From an uncultured Dorea sp. (GTDB taxonomy: Bacteria > Bacillota > Clostridia > Lachnospirales > Lachnospiraceae): a DNA stretch of 64,000 nt. Location of the stretch: NCBI RefSeq assembly GCF_934294775.1, contig NZ_CAKRAH010000001.1:1-64000 (forward strand), given 5' to 3'. The notes beneath the pieces are model-generated. The model was given only the letters and a program-made list of their open reading frames with translations. It ran no database searches and was not told the DNA's origin. This document shows, piece after piece, positions 54,638 to 62,703 of the stretch (within the stretch, counting starts at the first letter, position 1; every line of letters starts with the position of its first letter). The position numbers and the translations under genes were made by a program.

Positions 54638-54793
54638 ATGCAGTTTTTTATAGGATTTGTAATTGGAATAGCAGCTTGTGCTATTTCAGTCGTAAAAGTA
54701 GAACAGGATTATATGAGAAAAGCATATAGACAAGGCTACTGGAAAGGTATGGAAGATTCAAGATTGGAGGTAGAGAGCGATGAGAATAATTAG
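54638..54793 (+). CDS. 51-residue membrane protein
   Basis: ATG 54638. One N-terminal helix (FFIGFVIGIAACAISVV) followed by a charged tail (DYMRKAYRQGYWKGMEDS). Stop overlaps the next gene. The G-x-W-x-G-rich tail is frequent in small phage proteins. Confidence 0.6.
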   Translation: MQFFIGFVIGIAACAISVVKVEQDYMRKAYRQGYWKGMEDSRLEVESDENN

Positions 54794-55019
54794 TCAAGGA
54801 GGGCACGCAGATTTGCCATACGAGAGGACGCAGCTTTGTTCGAATACTGAAAATGTAATGGCAAGATGTGATGGGAAAGAATACTTAATGGGAAGTTACG
54901 CTACATACGAGAAAGCTATTAAGGCTATGGAAATGTGTAGAAGATATTACGATAACAGATCTTCTATAACAGAACCAAAAATTTTCCGGTTTCCGGCAGA
55001 TGAAGAGGTGAGAGTATGA
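54780..55019 (+). CDS. Small phage protein
   Basis: 79 residues, ATG 54780. MRIISQGGHADLPYERTQL, then a segment resembling phage-encoded dsDNA-mimic-sized proteins (GSYATYEKAIKAMEMCRRYY). Function unknown. Confidence 0.6.
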   Translation: MRIISQGGHADLPYERTQLCSNTENVMARCDGKEYLMGSYATYEKAIKAMEMCRRYYDNRSSITEPKIFRFPADEEVRV

Positions 55020-55327
55020 GCAGAAACAGATCATTAGAAGAAATACAGGAAGATATAAGGACTTTGACGAGAGTACCATCAGAATTTATCCATGCGAAGT
55101 TGGATGAATTAGCGGAAGAGGTCGGGGAACTGGCAAAGCCAAACTGGATTCTGTGCAGTGAGAGGTTGGCAGAAGATGCCGTAATTTGTTGCGACAAAGA
55201 GGGAGGTATGTTGATTGGATTCTTAGAAAAAAGTGAAACAGGTTATATTGCGTGTGATGATGACGGCACAACATTGCATAATTGCGTTGCCTGGACACCA
55301 TTGCCGGAACCATATAAAGGAGAGTAA
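55016..55327 (+). CDS. DUF551-type phage protein
   Basis: 103 residues. C-terminal half (WILCSERLAEDAVIC, then WTPLPEPYKGE) matches DUF551, a short domain common in phage early genes. ATG overlaps the previous stop. Confidence 0.75.
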   Translation: MSRNRSLEEIQEDIRTLTRVPSEFIHAKLDELAEEVGELAKPNWILCSERLAEDAVICCDKEGGMLIGFLEKSETGYIACDDDGTTLHNCVAWTPLPEPYKGE

Positions 55328-55331
55328 ACAA

Positions 55332-55589
55332 ATGGAATACAGTGAAAGATTAAAGCCGTGTCCATTCTGCGGCAAGAAAGCAGAATTTAGAACAAATACA
55401 ACTGGAACGAACGGTGAAAATTTCAAGTATAGGTTTAGCATTAGATGCAGAAATTGTGGAATGAATTCATCACATATCTATGGTGTAGAGATAACTTTCA
55501 GAAATGGCGATTTCGTAATAATCGAAGATGAAAGAGATAAGGCTGTTGAGGAATGGAACAGGAGGGCAGACGATGGGAAGACTGATTGA
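55332..55589 (+). CDS. lar: Lar-family restriction alleviation protein
   Basis: 85 residues from ATG 55332. Zinc motifs LKPCPFCGKKAEF and IRCRNCGMNSS, and the tail AVEEWNRRADD. In Rac prophage Lar lowers type I restriction; here it probably protects phage DNA. Confidence 0.85.
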   Translation: MEYSERLKPCPFCGKKAEFRTNTTGTNGENFKYRFSIRCRNCGMNSSHIYGVEITFRNGDFVIIEDERDKAVEEWNRRADDGKTD

Positions 55590-55854
55590 CGAAAATGATG
55601 TTATACAAGCAATTCGCAAATTGCCGGTCGGTTCTGCAATGCAGAAAATCAGAACGATGGATGCAGTCGAACATATACCAACAGCTTATGATCCAGATAA
55701 GGTTATCGAACAGCTACAAGTACTATCCGATAAGGCAGATGACGATATAGCCGTCTGTGAAGCGGATATGTGTCAGTATTATGACGGATACGGAGATGGT
55801 CTTGAAAAGGCGATAGAAATTATAAAGGATGGTGGAAGAAATGAGGTTGATTGA
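55573..55854 (+). CDS. Small phage protein A of a paralogous pair
   Basis: 93 residues from ATG 55573 (AGGAGGG). GRLIDENDVIQAIRKLP, then PTAYDPDKVIEQLQVL and GLEKAIEIIKDGG. Shares its plan with the next gene. The family is common in Lachnospiraceae phages; role unknown. Confidence 0.7.
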   Translation: MGRLIDENDVIQAIRKLPVGSAMQKIRTMDAVEHIPTAYDPDKVIEQLQVLSDKADDDIAVCEADMCQYYDGYGDGLEKAIEIIKDGGRNEVD

Positions 55855-56128
55855 TGCCGACAAATTGATACTTCATTTGAATGATTATGCGTTGCAAGAA
55901 GCTACATTTATGAGAGGTGGATACTCCGGCAAATATGATGCAATACAGGAATGCATGAAAGCAGTAGAAGAACAACCGACAGCTTATGATGTGGACAAGA
56001 TTGTAGATCAGTTAGAATCCAATATTGAAAACTCCATGAATGGGGCAAATGATGCAGAATGTGCATACTGGAATAAGGGAATCGAAAAAGCGATTGAGAT
56101 TGTAAAAGGCGGTGGAGTTGATGAATAG
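55841..56128 (+). CDS. Small phage protein B of a paralogous pair
   Basis: 95 residues from ATG 55841. MRLIDADKLILHLNDYAL, PTAYDVDKIVDQLESN, GIEKAIEIVKGGG. Clear duplicate of the preceding gene; adjacent and overlapping. Confidence 0.7.
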   Translation: MRLIDADKLILHLNDYALQEATFMRGGYSGKYDAIQECMKAVEEQPTAYDVDKIVDQLESNIENSMNGANDAECAYWNKGIEKAIEIVKGGGVDE

Positions 56129-56612
56129 AGAGATTCTTTTTAAAGGAAAACACATTCATGCAATGGATATCAATGAACATTTTAATGGAAGATGGGTAAA
56201 AGGTTATCTTAGCGATAAAAATTACATCTATGATGAACATCTGGAAGGTGAATTCCTGGTTGATGAAAATACAATCTGCCGATATGTGAATTTGACTGAT
56301 TTAAAAGGCGAGGAAATATGGGAAAACGACATTTTGATGTGTCATGGTAATCCAGATGATCTTGTAAAGGCAGTATTCGGAGAGTTTAACGTCATAGAAG
56401 TGGAAAGCGAAGAAGTAATAGACAGTGTAATTGGATGGCATTATGAAGTGATTCCAACGGATGAATTAAGTAAATGCGAGCCGTTCTGTTATTCGATGCC
56501 ACTTACGGACACGTACATCAAGTTAAATGAGATGGAAGTTGTCGGCAACGTATTTGATAACTCGGAATTATTGGAGAAATCGGAAGGAGATAAGACTGAT
56601 GAAAGCAAATGA
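56121..56612 (+). CDS. YopX-family phage protein
   Basis: 163 residues from ATG 56121 (GGTGGAG). REILFKGKHI, then FNGRWVKGYL, TICRYVNLTDLKGEEIWENDIL and the end VVGNVFDN are the YopX signature. Function of the family is unknown. Confidence 0.88.
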   Translation: MNREILFKGKHIHAMDINEHFNGRWVKGYLSDKNYIYDEHLEGEFLVDENTICRYVNLTDLKGEEIWENDILMCHGNPDDLVKAVFGEFNVIEVESEEVIDSVIGWHYEVIPTDELSKCEPFCYSMPLTDTYIKLNEMEVVGNVFDNSELLEKSEGDKTDESK

Positions 56613-57006
56613 ATATCAGAAATTAGCAATGAGAACGAATGACGGGAAAGCAAGTGACAGACTGATCGGGAAGATGCAGGAATACGACATGAAGTTTTCC
56701 AACGAGCAAAGTGACAAGGAGAGTGTTGACATCGGCGGTATCTTCAATGCGTGCATGGGGCTGTCTGGTGAGGTCGGCGAATTCAACGACATGATTAAGA
56801 AATGGGTATTCCATGAAAAGGATCTGGATATGGAACACGCAAAGAAAGAAGCAGGCGATATTCTGTGGTACGTAGCAATGTTGTGTGAATCATTTGGATG
56901 GAATATTGGAGAAATCATGCGGATGAATGTAGATAAGCTGATTGCCCGGTATCCAGATGGATTCGATGTGGAAAGAGCAAATCATAGAGCGGTTAGTGAT
57001 GTGTAA
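56599..57006 (+). CDS. mazG: MazG-like nucleotide pyrophosphohydrolase
   Basis: 135 residues from ATG 56599. GLSGEVGEFNDMIKKWVFH and KKEAGDILWYVAMLCESFG contain the E-x2-E and E-x2-D metal motifs. It hydrolyses NTPs or alarmones. Last gene of the early operon before a terminator. Confidence 0.9.
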   Translation: MKANEYQKLAMRTNDGKASDRLIGKMQEYDMKFSNEQSDKESVDIGGIFNACMGLSGEVGEFNDMIKKWVFHEKDLDMEHAKKEAGDILWYVAMLCESFGWNIGEIMRMNVDKLIARYPDGFDVERANHRAVSDV

Positions 57007-57116
57007 ACTTTTTTTTGAAAAATTTCTGAAAAGTTCGCGTTTTTAGAGGAAATTTTCACCCCAGAAAAATTCGCCAAAAAAAGATCACACCCCAAAACAA
57101 AATAGGGCAAAAATCT

Positions 57117-57155
57117 GGACGTCAGAAACAATTATCCATTCTGGCGTCCTTTTTC
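57117..57155 (+). terminator. Early-operon terminator
   Basis: GGACGTCAGAA (57117-57127) pairs with TTCTGGCGTCC (57139-57149), then TTTTT. The remaining intergenic sequence to 57379 shows no gene. Confidence 0.85.
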
Positions 57156-57379
57156 TGATAATTCAGATATGGTTGTGTCGTGCTGTTATATACCTGTAAA
57201 CGGCTGTGATGTGATTTGAGACAGTGTATAGCATCAGCTTATGACTTTTTTATCGTCTGTGCATCAAAACGCCTAAAATCGACTCTAATTAACTACATGA
57301 TAGCACGCATGGTTGTACCTGTAAATAGGTTGTTAAAATCTCCCCTACATGGTATCATATTCACGGAGGTAGAACGCCC

Positions 57380-57811
57380 ATGAAAAAGAAACCATTATGT
57401 AAGCAGTTCGCAAAAGATGTCTGTGATATACTGCATATAGATGCGCCAAAAATTGAATTCGTATCATCTGACCAGATGCGCACCGATACGCAAATAGCAG
57501 CATTGATTCCGGGTGCAATTCTGATCAGAAACGATGTTGATATTTCGCCGGATCTCTTTCTTGCTCTGGCGCACGAACTCCGGCACGCTTACCAGATCGC
57601 AAACGGCGCAGACCTGGAAGAGTACCAGACGAGTGACAAAATGACCGTAGAAGAATACAACTTGCAACCGTTGGAAGTGGATGCAAATGCATTTTCATTA
57701 ATTGTTATGTCGTCCATGTTTGGGATTTCGCCAAAATTCCAGAACTTGCCGGAATCAGTGCGGGAAGCTATAAAAACCCGTGCGGATCAGATAACAGCGG
57801 AACTTGAATAA
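57380..57811 (+). CDS. ImmA/IrrE-like zinc peptidase
   Basis: 143 residues. The zinc-protease motif ALAHELRHAYQ (H-E-x2-H) and the downstream EVDANAFSLIVMSSMFG helix match the small IrrE/ImmA-type M78 family. Members cleave phage or ICE repressors. It lies far from the repressor, so the target is uncertain. Confidence 0.75.
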   Translation: MKKKPLCKQFAKDVCDILHIDAPKIEFVSSDQMRTDTQIAALIPGAILIRNDVDISPDLFLALAHELRHAYQIANGADLEEYQTSDKMTVEEYNLQPLEVDANAFSLIVMSSMFGISPKFQNLPESVREAIKTRADQITAELE

Positions 57812-57819
57812 ATAGCTAT

Positions 57820-57846
57820 AGCCCACGACCTTTAGCGGTGTGGGCT
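57820..57846. terminator. Terminator between convergent genes
   Basis: AGCCCAC (57820-57826) and GTGGGCT (57840-57846) form a stem between the plus-strand peptidase gene and the minus-strand cluster. Confidence 0.7.
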
Positions 57847-57855
57847 TGTTTGATA

Positions 57856-58176
57856 TCAACATACTATTTCATTTACAATTCTGTTAATCCGGCTTTCCAT
57901 TTCGTCAAATGTGCAAATTTCATTTTCTGAAAACGGCGGGCAAATGGCGAAATTATCAAATTCTTTTCTTTCAGCGTCCCATTCTCCGCCAGTTCCGAAA
58001 TATAAATCCCCGTCGGAAGCTATTAACAGGTTATCAATTTTCATTTGCGATTCAACCAGTTTTTTCACATAGACGGTTAATTTTTCGCCATTCGGAAGTG
58101 TATAGTTGCCCTTTCTGCGGTCAATTTTCCAGATGCTCCGCAATTTAATTATTTTTTTGAAGTCGTCCCTTTTCAT
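57856..58176 (-). CDS. Hypothetical phage protein
   Basis: 106 residues from ATG 58176 (AAAGGGAAAAG). IWKIDRRKGNYTLPNGEKL, then DLYFGTGGEWDAERKEF. No family recognised. Confidence 0.6.
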   Translation of the reverse strand: MKRDDFKKIIKLRSIWKIDRRKGNYTLPNGEKLTVYVKKLVESQMKIDNLLIASDGDLYFGTGGEWDAERKEFDNFAICPPFSENEICTFDEMESRINRIVNEIVC

Positions 58177-58202
58177 ATGGCTTTTCCCTTTCTCTTTTTA
58201 TA

Positions 58203-58397
58203 TTATTTTAACTGATTTCTTAGCTTTTCAACTGCTTGCTCAGTCTCTTTCCGGAAAGAAATATTCTTTTCGGCAGTCGGTGACTTGTCTTTCATGCTTT
58301 CCCATAACTTTAATTCTTCGGAGATCCGGCCAGAGGTCAATTCTAAATATGTGTCTATCTGGTTGGCGTCTCGCTCTGTTAATACAATCGTTTTCAT
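58203..58397 (-). CDS. Small phage protein
   Basis: 64 residues from ATG 58397 (GAAAGGACGG upstream). Helical: LTERDANQIDTYLELTSG, then ETEQAVEKLRNQL. Confidence 0.55.
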   Translation of the reverse strand: MKTIVLTERDANQIDTYLELTSGRISEELKLWESMKDKSPTAEKNISFRKETEQAVEKLRNQLK

Positions 58398-58420
58398 GCT
58401 GCACCGTCCTTTCGTGCTTG

Positions 58421-58444
58421 AAAAAGCCGGAATCACTCCGGCTA
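58421..58444 (-). terminator. Terminator overlapping a stop codon
   Basis: On the minus strand AGCCGGAGTGATTCCGGCT followed by TTTTT; the stem starts within the stop codon of the 58720-58442 gene. Confidence 0.8.
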
Positions 58445-58720
58445 GATGCCTAAATATGCATCAATTTTCTCGTCTAATTCTGCGGCATGCTTCCTGGCCT
58501 CTTCCATTGTCATATTCCCCATAATGTCGCATTGATAATTATTAAATCTTAGACGCTCCTCCACTGTCATAGCTGCAAGCCTGTCTATTATTTTTAACTC
58601 GCGCTCGTCTATGTCTTCGTATGTTCTCGGAATCTTTTTTAGTGGTTCCGGTCTGCCTGTCTTCCTCGACAATCTAATTACCTTATCTAGTGCTTCCATG
58701 ACTTTTTCTAATTTCTCCAT
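58442..58720 (-). CDS. Small helical phage protein
   Basis: 92 residues from ATG 58720. Charged helices (EKVMEALDKVIRLSRKTG, DERELKIIDRLAAMTVEE). No known family. Confidence 0.6.
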   Translation of the reverse strand: MEKLEKVMEALDKVIRLSRKTGRPEPLKKIPRTYEDIDERELKIIDRLAAMTVEERLRFNNYQCDIMGNMTMEEARKHAAELDEKIDAYLGI

Positions 58721-58760
58721 GCTGTTTTCTTTCTTCCCTTGTCCCTGGGAGCTAGGATAT

Positions 58761-58803
58761 AAAACCGCTCCGGGGTAACGCTCCCCGGTACGCTAGCAGC
58801 GGT
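58761..58803 (-). terminator. Terminator in the minus-strand small-gene cluster
   Basis: Nested stem ACCGCT/AGCGGT with inner CCGGGG/CCCCGG, followed on the minus strand by TTTT. It separates two small genes. Confidence 0.65.
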
Positions 58804-58807
58804 GATT

Positions 58808-58954
58808 CTATTTTGTTTTCCTGTACTCTACATAGAATTTAGTATCATTAATACGTCCACGACATAACAACTGATATTTATCTGTGTTCATTAAAAACGA
58901 ACACGCTTTTGTATACCGTTCCCTTTTGGTAAAAATCAATGTAAATTCATTCAT
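58808..58954 (-). CDS. 48-residue phage protein
   Basis: ATG at 58954 with AGGAGGG in front. MNEFTLIFTKRERYTK, then LCRGRINDTKFYVEYRKTK. Basic; unknown. Confidence 0.55.
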   Translation of the reverse strand: MNEFTLIFTKRERYTKACSFLMNTDKYQLLCRGRINDTKFYVEYRKTK

Positions 58955-58976
58955 GTTTTTCCCTCCTGATCTGTCT

Positions 58977-59001
58977 AAAAGCTCCGGGGATTGCTCCCCG
59001 G
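58977..59001 (-). terminator. Terminator upstream of the 48-residue gene
   Basis: CCGGGG-AGCAAT-CCCCGG stem on the minus strand, then AGCTTTT. The stem sequence is nearly the same as at 58770-58788. Confidence 0.6.
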
Positions 59002-59018
59002 TTGGTTTTGTCTATCTC

Positions 59019-59396
59019 TTAAAAAGCCACTCTCGATAATCTGTTTGATGCCTGATATAAAGCCCTTGCTTGCACGTCAAGCCATTCCTCGCGGCTGTTT
59101 GGTCTGCGTTCTCCGTTGCGTGTCTTTTTAAGTTCTGACGGGCAGCAAAGCCGCTCGGCAATATCTCCGTTATAGATCAAGGAAGAACCGCCCCAGCTGT
59201 ACGCCTCCCATCCGTCCGCGCCATTCTTCAGCCATTCCCTAAATTCTTTGCGATCTTCTGCGTCTCTGCCTTCGTACTCTGCGCGCTCCTCGTATACTTC
59301 CAGTAATTCCAGGGCGTAAACTGTAACGCCTTTATTCCATGCGCTGCGGTCTTTTCTTTCCTCAAGTGCTTTTCTGATTTCTTCAATTTTCTTCAT
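59019..59396 (-). CDS. Phage protein common in Lachnospiraceae phages
   Basis: 125 residues from ATG 59396. RKALEERKDRSAWNKGVTVYALELL, given in part as RSAWNKGVTVYALELL, then AYSWGGSSLIYNGDIAERLC. Predicted soluble; function unknown. Confidence 0.65.
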   Translation of the reverse strand: MKKIEEIRKALEERKDRSAWNKGVTVYALELLEVYEERAEYEGRDAEDRKEFREWLKNGADGWEAYSWGGSSLIYNGDIAERLCCPSELKKTRNGERRPNSREEWLDVQARALYQASNRLSRVAF

Positions 59397-59489
59397 TGTC
59401 TTTTTCCTTTGCTCTTGTTATAATAGGGCTACCTTTCATAATATTTTTTGATTGGTGCCGTTGGTTGCTTTGGTAGAGTGTCAACGGCT

Positions 59490-59627
59490 TTATTTATATG
59501 TTTCTGTCTCTCCGTCCCATGTGATAGAACACGGACGATCTGGTTGAGCTGAGCGGATCATATATGATCTTGTTGCCCAGCTTGTCAATTCTGCTGTGAT
59601 TAATACAGCGATAATAATTTTTTTCAT
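59490..59627 (-). CDS. 45-residue secreted or membrane peptide
   Basis: ATG at 59627 (AGGAAAAG upstream). MKKIIIAVLITAELTSWA is a signal-like segment; then RSAQPDRPCSITWDGETETYK. Unknown. Confidence 0.5.
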   Translation of the reverse strand: MKKIIIAVLITAELTSWATRSYMIRSAQPDRPCSITWDGETETYK

Positions 59628-59641
59628 GGTTCTTTTCCTCC

Positions 59642-59824
59642 TTATTCTGAAATTAAATACACATGGAAGTTATCGCCGGAGCAGTCAACTAATTCGACCT
59701 CTCTGTCGTTCAAGTCTTCCGGGATTGAATCTCGTCCGTCATACTGTGCTATGATTTCGCCATTGTCCCAGATGTACATATTTCTATGTTCTGATGTGAT
59801 TAGTAAGAGTTCGATTAGTTTCAT
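59642..59824 (-). CDS. 60-residue phage protein
   Basis: ATG at 59824 with AGGAGG in front. Small beta-rich domain (MYIWDNGEIIAQYDGRD, VELVDCSGDNFHVYLI). First gene of the minus cluster, behind an operator-bearing promoter. Confidence 0.6.
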   Translation of the reverse strand: MKLIELLLITSEHRNMYIWDNGEIIAQYDGRDSIPEDLNDREVELVDCSGDNFHVYLISE

Positions 59825-59866
59825 GTTCTGACCTCCTGTGATTTGTTATCTCGTTGCTATGGTTAT

Positions 59867-59895
59867 ATAATACACGATATTACGCACATATACAA
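59867..59895 (-). promoter_or_regulatory. Leftward promoter with operator repeat in the spacer
   Basis: Minus strand TTGTAT, 17 bp, TATTAT; repeat copy 59879-59891 sits in the spacer. Confidence 0.55.
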
Positions 59896-59967
59896 TTGAC
59901 AAAATCAACAATATTACGCACATATAATCATGGCTATTTTGTGCAATAATTATTACGCACATATTTA

Positions 59968-59996
59968 TTGAATAAATAACGCACACATGTTATAAT
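59968..59996 (+). promoter_or_regulatory. Promoter of the ribbon-helix-helix gene
   Basis: TTGAAT (59968-59973), 17 bp holding the repeat copy 59976-59988, TATAAT (59991-59996). Confidence 0.7.
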
Positions 59997-60024
59997 ATAG
60001 AAAACGAAATGGAGGTTTAAGAAT

Positions 60025-60228
60025 ATGCCGGAATATACAGAAGAACAGAAAGCAGCTAGACAAAAAGCCGTTAGAAATTATGAGAAAAATAACTATAGAT
60101 TAAATATAGTATTTCCAAAAGGGACAAAGGAGAGAATAGAAAAGCTGGGACTTGATAAGACTAACAGCGCATTTATCCGCGATACGGTATTAACTAAGTT
60201 GGACGAGCTGGAAAAAATTTTAAAATAA
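60025..60228 (+). CDS. Ribbon-helix-helix (Arc/MetJ/CopG-like) regulator
   Basis: 67 residues from ATG 60025 (GGAGG). NYRLNIVFPKGTKERIEKLG gives the beta strand and first helix, and NSAFIRDTVLTKLDELEKIL the second. Such dimers bind short direct repeats cooperatively, fitting the 13-bp repeats on either side. It may repress itself and the two neighbouring transcripts. Confidence 0.8.
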   Translation: MPEYTEEQKAARQKAVRNYEKNNYRLNIVFPKGTKERIEKLGLDKTNSAFIRDTVLTKLDELEKILK

Positions 60229-60242
60229 CGCACATATAAGTA

Positions 60243-60271
60243 TTGACATTATCACGCACATATATTACAAT
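60243..60271 (+). promoter_or_regulatory. Promoter of the gene at 60313
   Basis: Perfect TTGACA (60243-60248), 17-bp spacer containing repeat 60251-60263, TACAAT (60266-60271). Confidence 0.7.
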
Positions 60272-60312
60272 AAAGACAGTTAAAGAAGAGATATAAAAAG
60301 GAGGAAACGAAC

Positions 60313-60615
60313 ATGAAAATAAAAGGAATTGGAATTGTAAACAAAAAAGAAATCATAAAAGAGTTAGGACTTGACCGAGACAAGGAAGGTCGCGAAGCTC
60401 TTAGAGCTGGAATGTTTACCGATGTCGAAATTGGCGGAATGTATAAACTCCAGCAAGTCAAAAAGTCTTGTAAAATTGGTTCTTGCGGTGACACGTTTGC
60501 AGCCAATTTCAAAAGAATTCCGGAAGACCTGAAAGAAGAGTTAACGCCGGCACAACTTGGAAGCCTGGTAGATGCTTTTTATCAATGTTACGGAGACGGG
60601 AAAAGTAATAGATAA
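60313..60615 (+). CDS. Hypothetical protein under the repeat-bearing promoter
   Basis: 100 residues from ATG 60313 (AGGAGG). MKIKGIGIVNKKEIIKELGL, then a Cys-containing middle (SCKIGSCGDTFAANF). Not a toxin family I know. Confidence 0.6.
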   Translation: MKIKGIGIVNKKEIIKELGLDRDKEGREALRAGMFTDVEIGGMYKLQQVKKSCKIGSCGDTFAANFKRIPEDLKEELTPAQLGSLVDAFYQCYGDGKSNR

Positions 60616-60621
60616 TAAATA

Positions 60622-60651
60622 AAAAAGGCGGGGAAATAACCCCACCTTTTT
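60622..60651 (+). terminator. Terminator
   Basis: AAAAAGGCGGGG pairs with CCCCACCTTTT (one mismatch) followed by T. Confidence 0.75.
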
Positions 60652-61301
60652 CGCGTTAAAAAGAACGCTAATGTTTCAATCCTTGCCCGGTGGAATTGCT
60701 ACCGGAACCACTCGCGGAAGCATCCAACCGGAGCGACTAAAAATATAATAGCATGAGATTATCAAAAAATCAAGCGGAAGCCTTTCGGGGCTGTCTTTTT
60801 CTGTGTCTGGAATAGTACAAAAACATCTTGGTATACCAGATTGTAACCGGTTGGTATACCGCTTGGCAACCCAGATAAGAATAGAATAGAATAGAGAAGA
60901 TAAGAGAAGAATAGATAAGTATATACGCACTGCCGTGCAAAGATTCCAAGAAATACATAAGAGTAACGTTACACATAACGCAAAATCTAACGTTAATTGC
61001 TCTATATCTTATATCTTATTCTATAATCTATATTATAATAATACAGTATATTATAAGCCTATACAGTAGTGATATATATAATAATTATAGTTATATATAA
61101 TATATACAAGGACAGAATATATTTTTAAATTTATTATTGACATATTGGTGTAAAGAGGTTATGATAATATCCAGACAAATAAATGAGCGAATCGTTATAT
61201 TTTTAGATATAGATACACAGAGTCACGAACTGTTAATTTTAATATTAATGGTTTAGTGGCTCTTTTTTTGTTTATATTTTTACAGTTTGGAGGTGACCAG
61301 G
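60652..61301. other. Long AT-rich intergenic region, with paired palindromes
   Basis: No gene supported. TTGGTATACC occurs at 60828-60837 and 60851-60860, each containing the palindrome GGTATACC, with AACCGG between. AACGTTA occurs near 60963 and 60990. From 61010 to 61110 almost only A/T. This could be a late-promoter/operator or origin region. Confidence 0.5.
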
Positions 61302-61907
61302 ATGAAAGATAATACAGTAACTACAAGTAATGGAATTGAAATATATAAGCATGATATTAATTATTATGCAGATGAGTATATACACAGTGAATTAGATATC
61401 GATCACGTAGATCAGGATAATAAACAGATAGTAAAAGATAGCTTTGTAGATATGTTATTCTATATTTCTGATCGTATTGAAAAGCCAGATAATGCAGATA
61501 TAAAAGCATTAGATAATATATTTAGTGTGTATGTAAGATTGTGTAGTAAGTATGGTATTAATCCTACTTTAGAAGCATTTAGCTTTTTGGTTGATATTGA
61601 TAGAACAACGTTTACCAATTGGATTAATGGACAATATCGGACTACTGAACACCTCAACACGGTTAAAAAATGGATGAACATCTGCAAGGGCTTTTTAGTG
61701 AATAATCTTGGAAATAGCAAAGGAACAGATGCCAATAAGATATTCATTGCCAAGGCTGCTTATGGCATGGCAGAGACAAAAGCAGTGGAGCAAGAACAGA
61801 TCACAGGGGCAAGAAAGACAGTTGAACAGATAGCGCAAGACATCGGAGCGGATGAGTTGCCAGATCTGGAAAGCCAGGAAGACGATTCAAACGCATTCGA
61901 TTTCTAA
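61302..61907 (+). CDS. Possible terminase small subunit
   Basis: 201 residues from ATG 61302 (GGAGGTG). HTH-like LEAFSFLVDIDRTTFTNWING and a later KIFIAKAAYGMAETKA, which resembles the F-x-L-K-x-x-Y-G-Y segment of small terminase-like proteins. No large subunit is adjacent, so the call is tentative. Confidence 0.45.
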   Translation: MKDNTVTTSNGIEIYKHDINYYADEYIHSELDIDHVDQDNKQIVKDSFVDMLFYISDRIEKPDNADIKALDNIFSVYVRLCSKYGINPTLEAFSFLVDIDRTTFTNWINGQYRTTEHLNTVKKWMNICKGFLVNNLGNSKGTDANKIFIAKAAYGMAETKAVEQEQITGARKTVEQIAQDIGADELPDLESQEDDSNAFDF

Positions 61908-62181
61908 ACAATTTAAGAAATAATCAGATAATAGATTGAATTGTATAAATGGTTACAAATACGGTGAAAGTTAGATACTGGTAGATTAAAAACCGTACAC
62001 AAAACAGTGTATATCTATTAAACAAATGGTTATTTGGCGTATAGATACATATGTTCGATAGCAAGAGAGGATACCGGGGACACCACTCTACAGGAAAGGA
62101 CCCCTAGCCCCTACCTGACCCCCAGAAATAACGACCAAAAACAAAAAGGCTCTTTTAAATCATCTGATGGAGGAAGAGGAT
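61908..62181. other. Intergenic region, no gene supported
   Basis: 274 bases; AT-rich at first, then a C-rich patch (GACCCCTAGCCCC near 62098). A possible frame at 62034 lacks RBS and protein-like composition. Confidence 0.4.
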
Positions 62182-62406
62182 ATGTTAATCAAAATCACAG
62201 CAATGTTCATTGTTTTAACAATAGCATTCACAATAATCGGAAAAGCCTATTGTAAATCGCTGAATGATGCTCACAAATTATTATTTAACATTGGTCATTT
62301 TACAAAAGGCGAACAGATATTTCTCTTCATCGTGGCTGTCATTTACTTTTCAACTTTCCTGTCAGTAATTGCAACAGCACTCTGGATGATTTTCAAATTC
62401 TTGTAG
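62182..62406 (+). CDS. Small two-helix membrane protein
   Basis: 74 residues from ATG 62182 (GGAGGAAGAGG). Helices ITAMFIVLTIAFTIIGKA and IFLFIVAVIYFSTFLSVIA. Unknown. Confidence 0.6.
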   Translation: MLIKITAMFIVLTIAFTIIGKAYCKSLNDAHKLLFNIGHFTKGEQIFLFIVAVIYFSTFLSVIATALWMIFKFL

Positions 62407-62424
62407 GTTTTAGGAGATTTGGTA

Positions 62425-62703
62425 ATGGGCGAAAAGGATACGAAAATACAGCTGGTATACATAAAAACCCCGGATGGTAACAAGTATGAAATGGGAGGAT
62501 TCCCGGAGGTAAACGGCGAAATGCTTATTCACGGTGATTCAGATGAACGCTTAGAGAATTCGCTTGGTTCGCTTACTTTTGAAATTGATATTAAAAAATT
62601 AAAGCATACAAACGCATGGAGAAAATTATTTGGTGTAGTGTCACAGAATAACTGGCGTAAACTTCATGGTTTGCCGATGAGGAGAAGAAAATGGTTAAGA
62701 TGA
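62425..62703 (+). CDS. Small phage protein
   Basis: 92 residues from ATG 62425 (AGGAG). IQLVYIKTPDGNKYEMGG, then NAWRKLFGVVSQNNWRKLHG; basic C terminus RRRKWLR. Unknown. Confidence 0.6.
   Translation: MGEKDTKIQLVYIKTPDGNKYEMGGFPEVNGEMLIHGDSDERLENSLGSLTFEIDIKKLKHTNAWRKLFGVVSQNNWRKLHGLPMRRRKWLR

Larger units (their letters stand above)
59879..60263. repeat. Family of 13-bp repeats ATTACGCACATAT (six copies)
   Basis: Copies in the same orientation: 59879-59891, 59913-59925, 59952-59964 (exact ATTACGCACATAT), 59976-59988 (ATAACGCACACAT), 60225-60237 (ATAACGCACATAT) and 60251-60263 (ATCACGCACATAT). They flank the ribbon-helix-helix gene on both sides and three of them occupy promoter spacers. 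Confidence 0.9.

Noticed and set aside
59879..60263. ACGCACATAT repeats as a CRISPR array or replication iterons
   Set aside because: Units are only 13 bp, unevenly spaced, interrupted by a gene, no cas genes; their position in promoter spacers fits operators better.
62034..62255. 73-residue frame before the two-helix membrane protein
   Set aside because: No RBS, low-complexity His/Asn-rich sequence, overlaps a gene with a good RBS.
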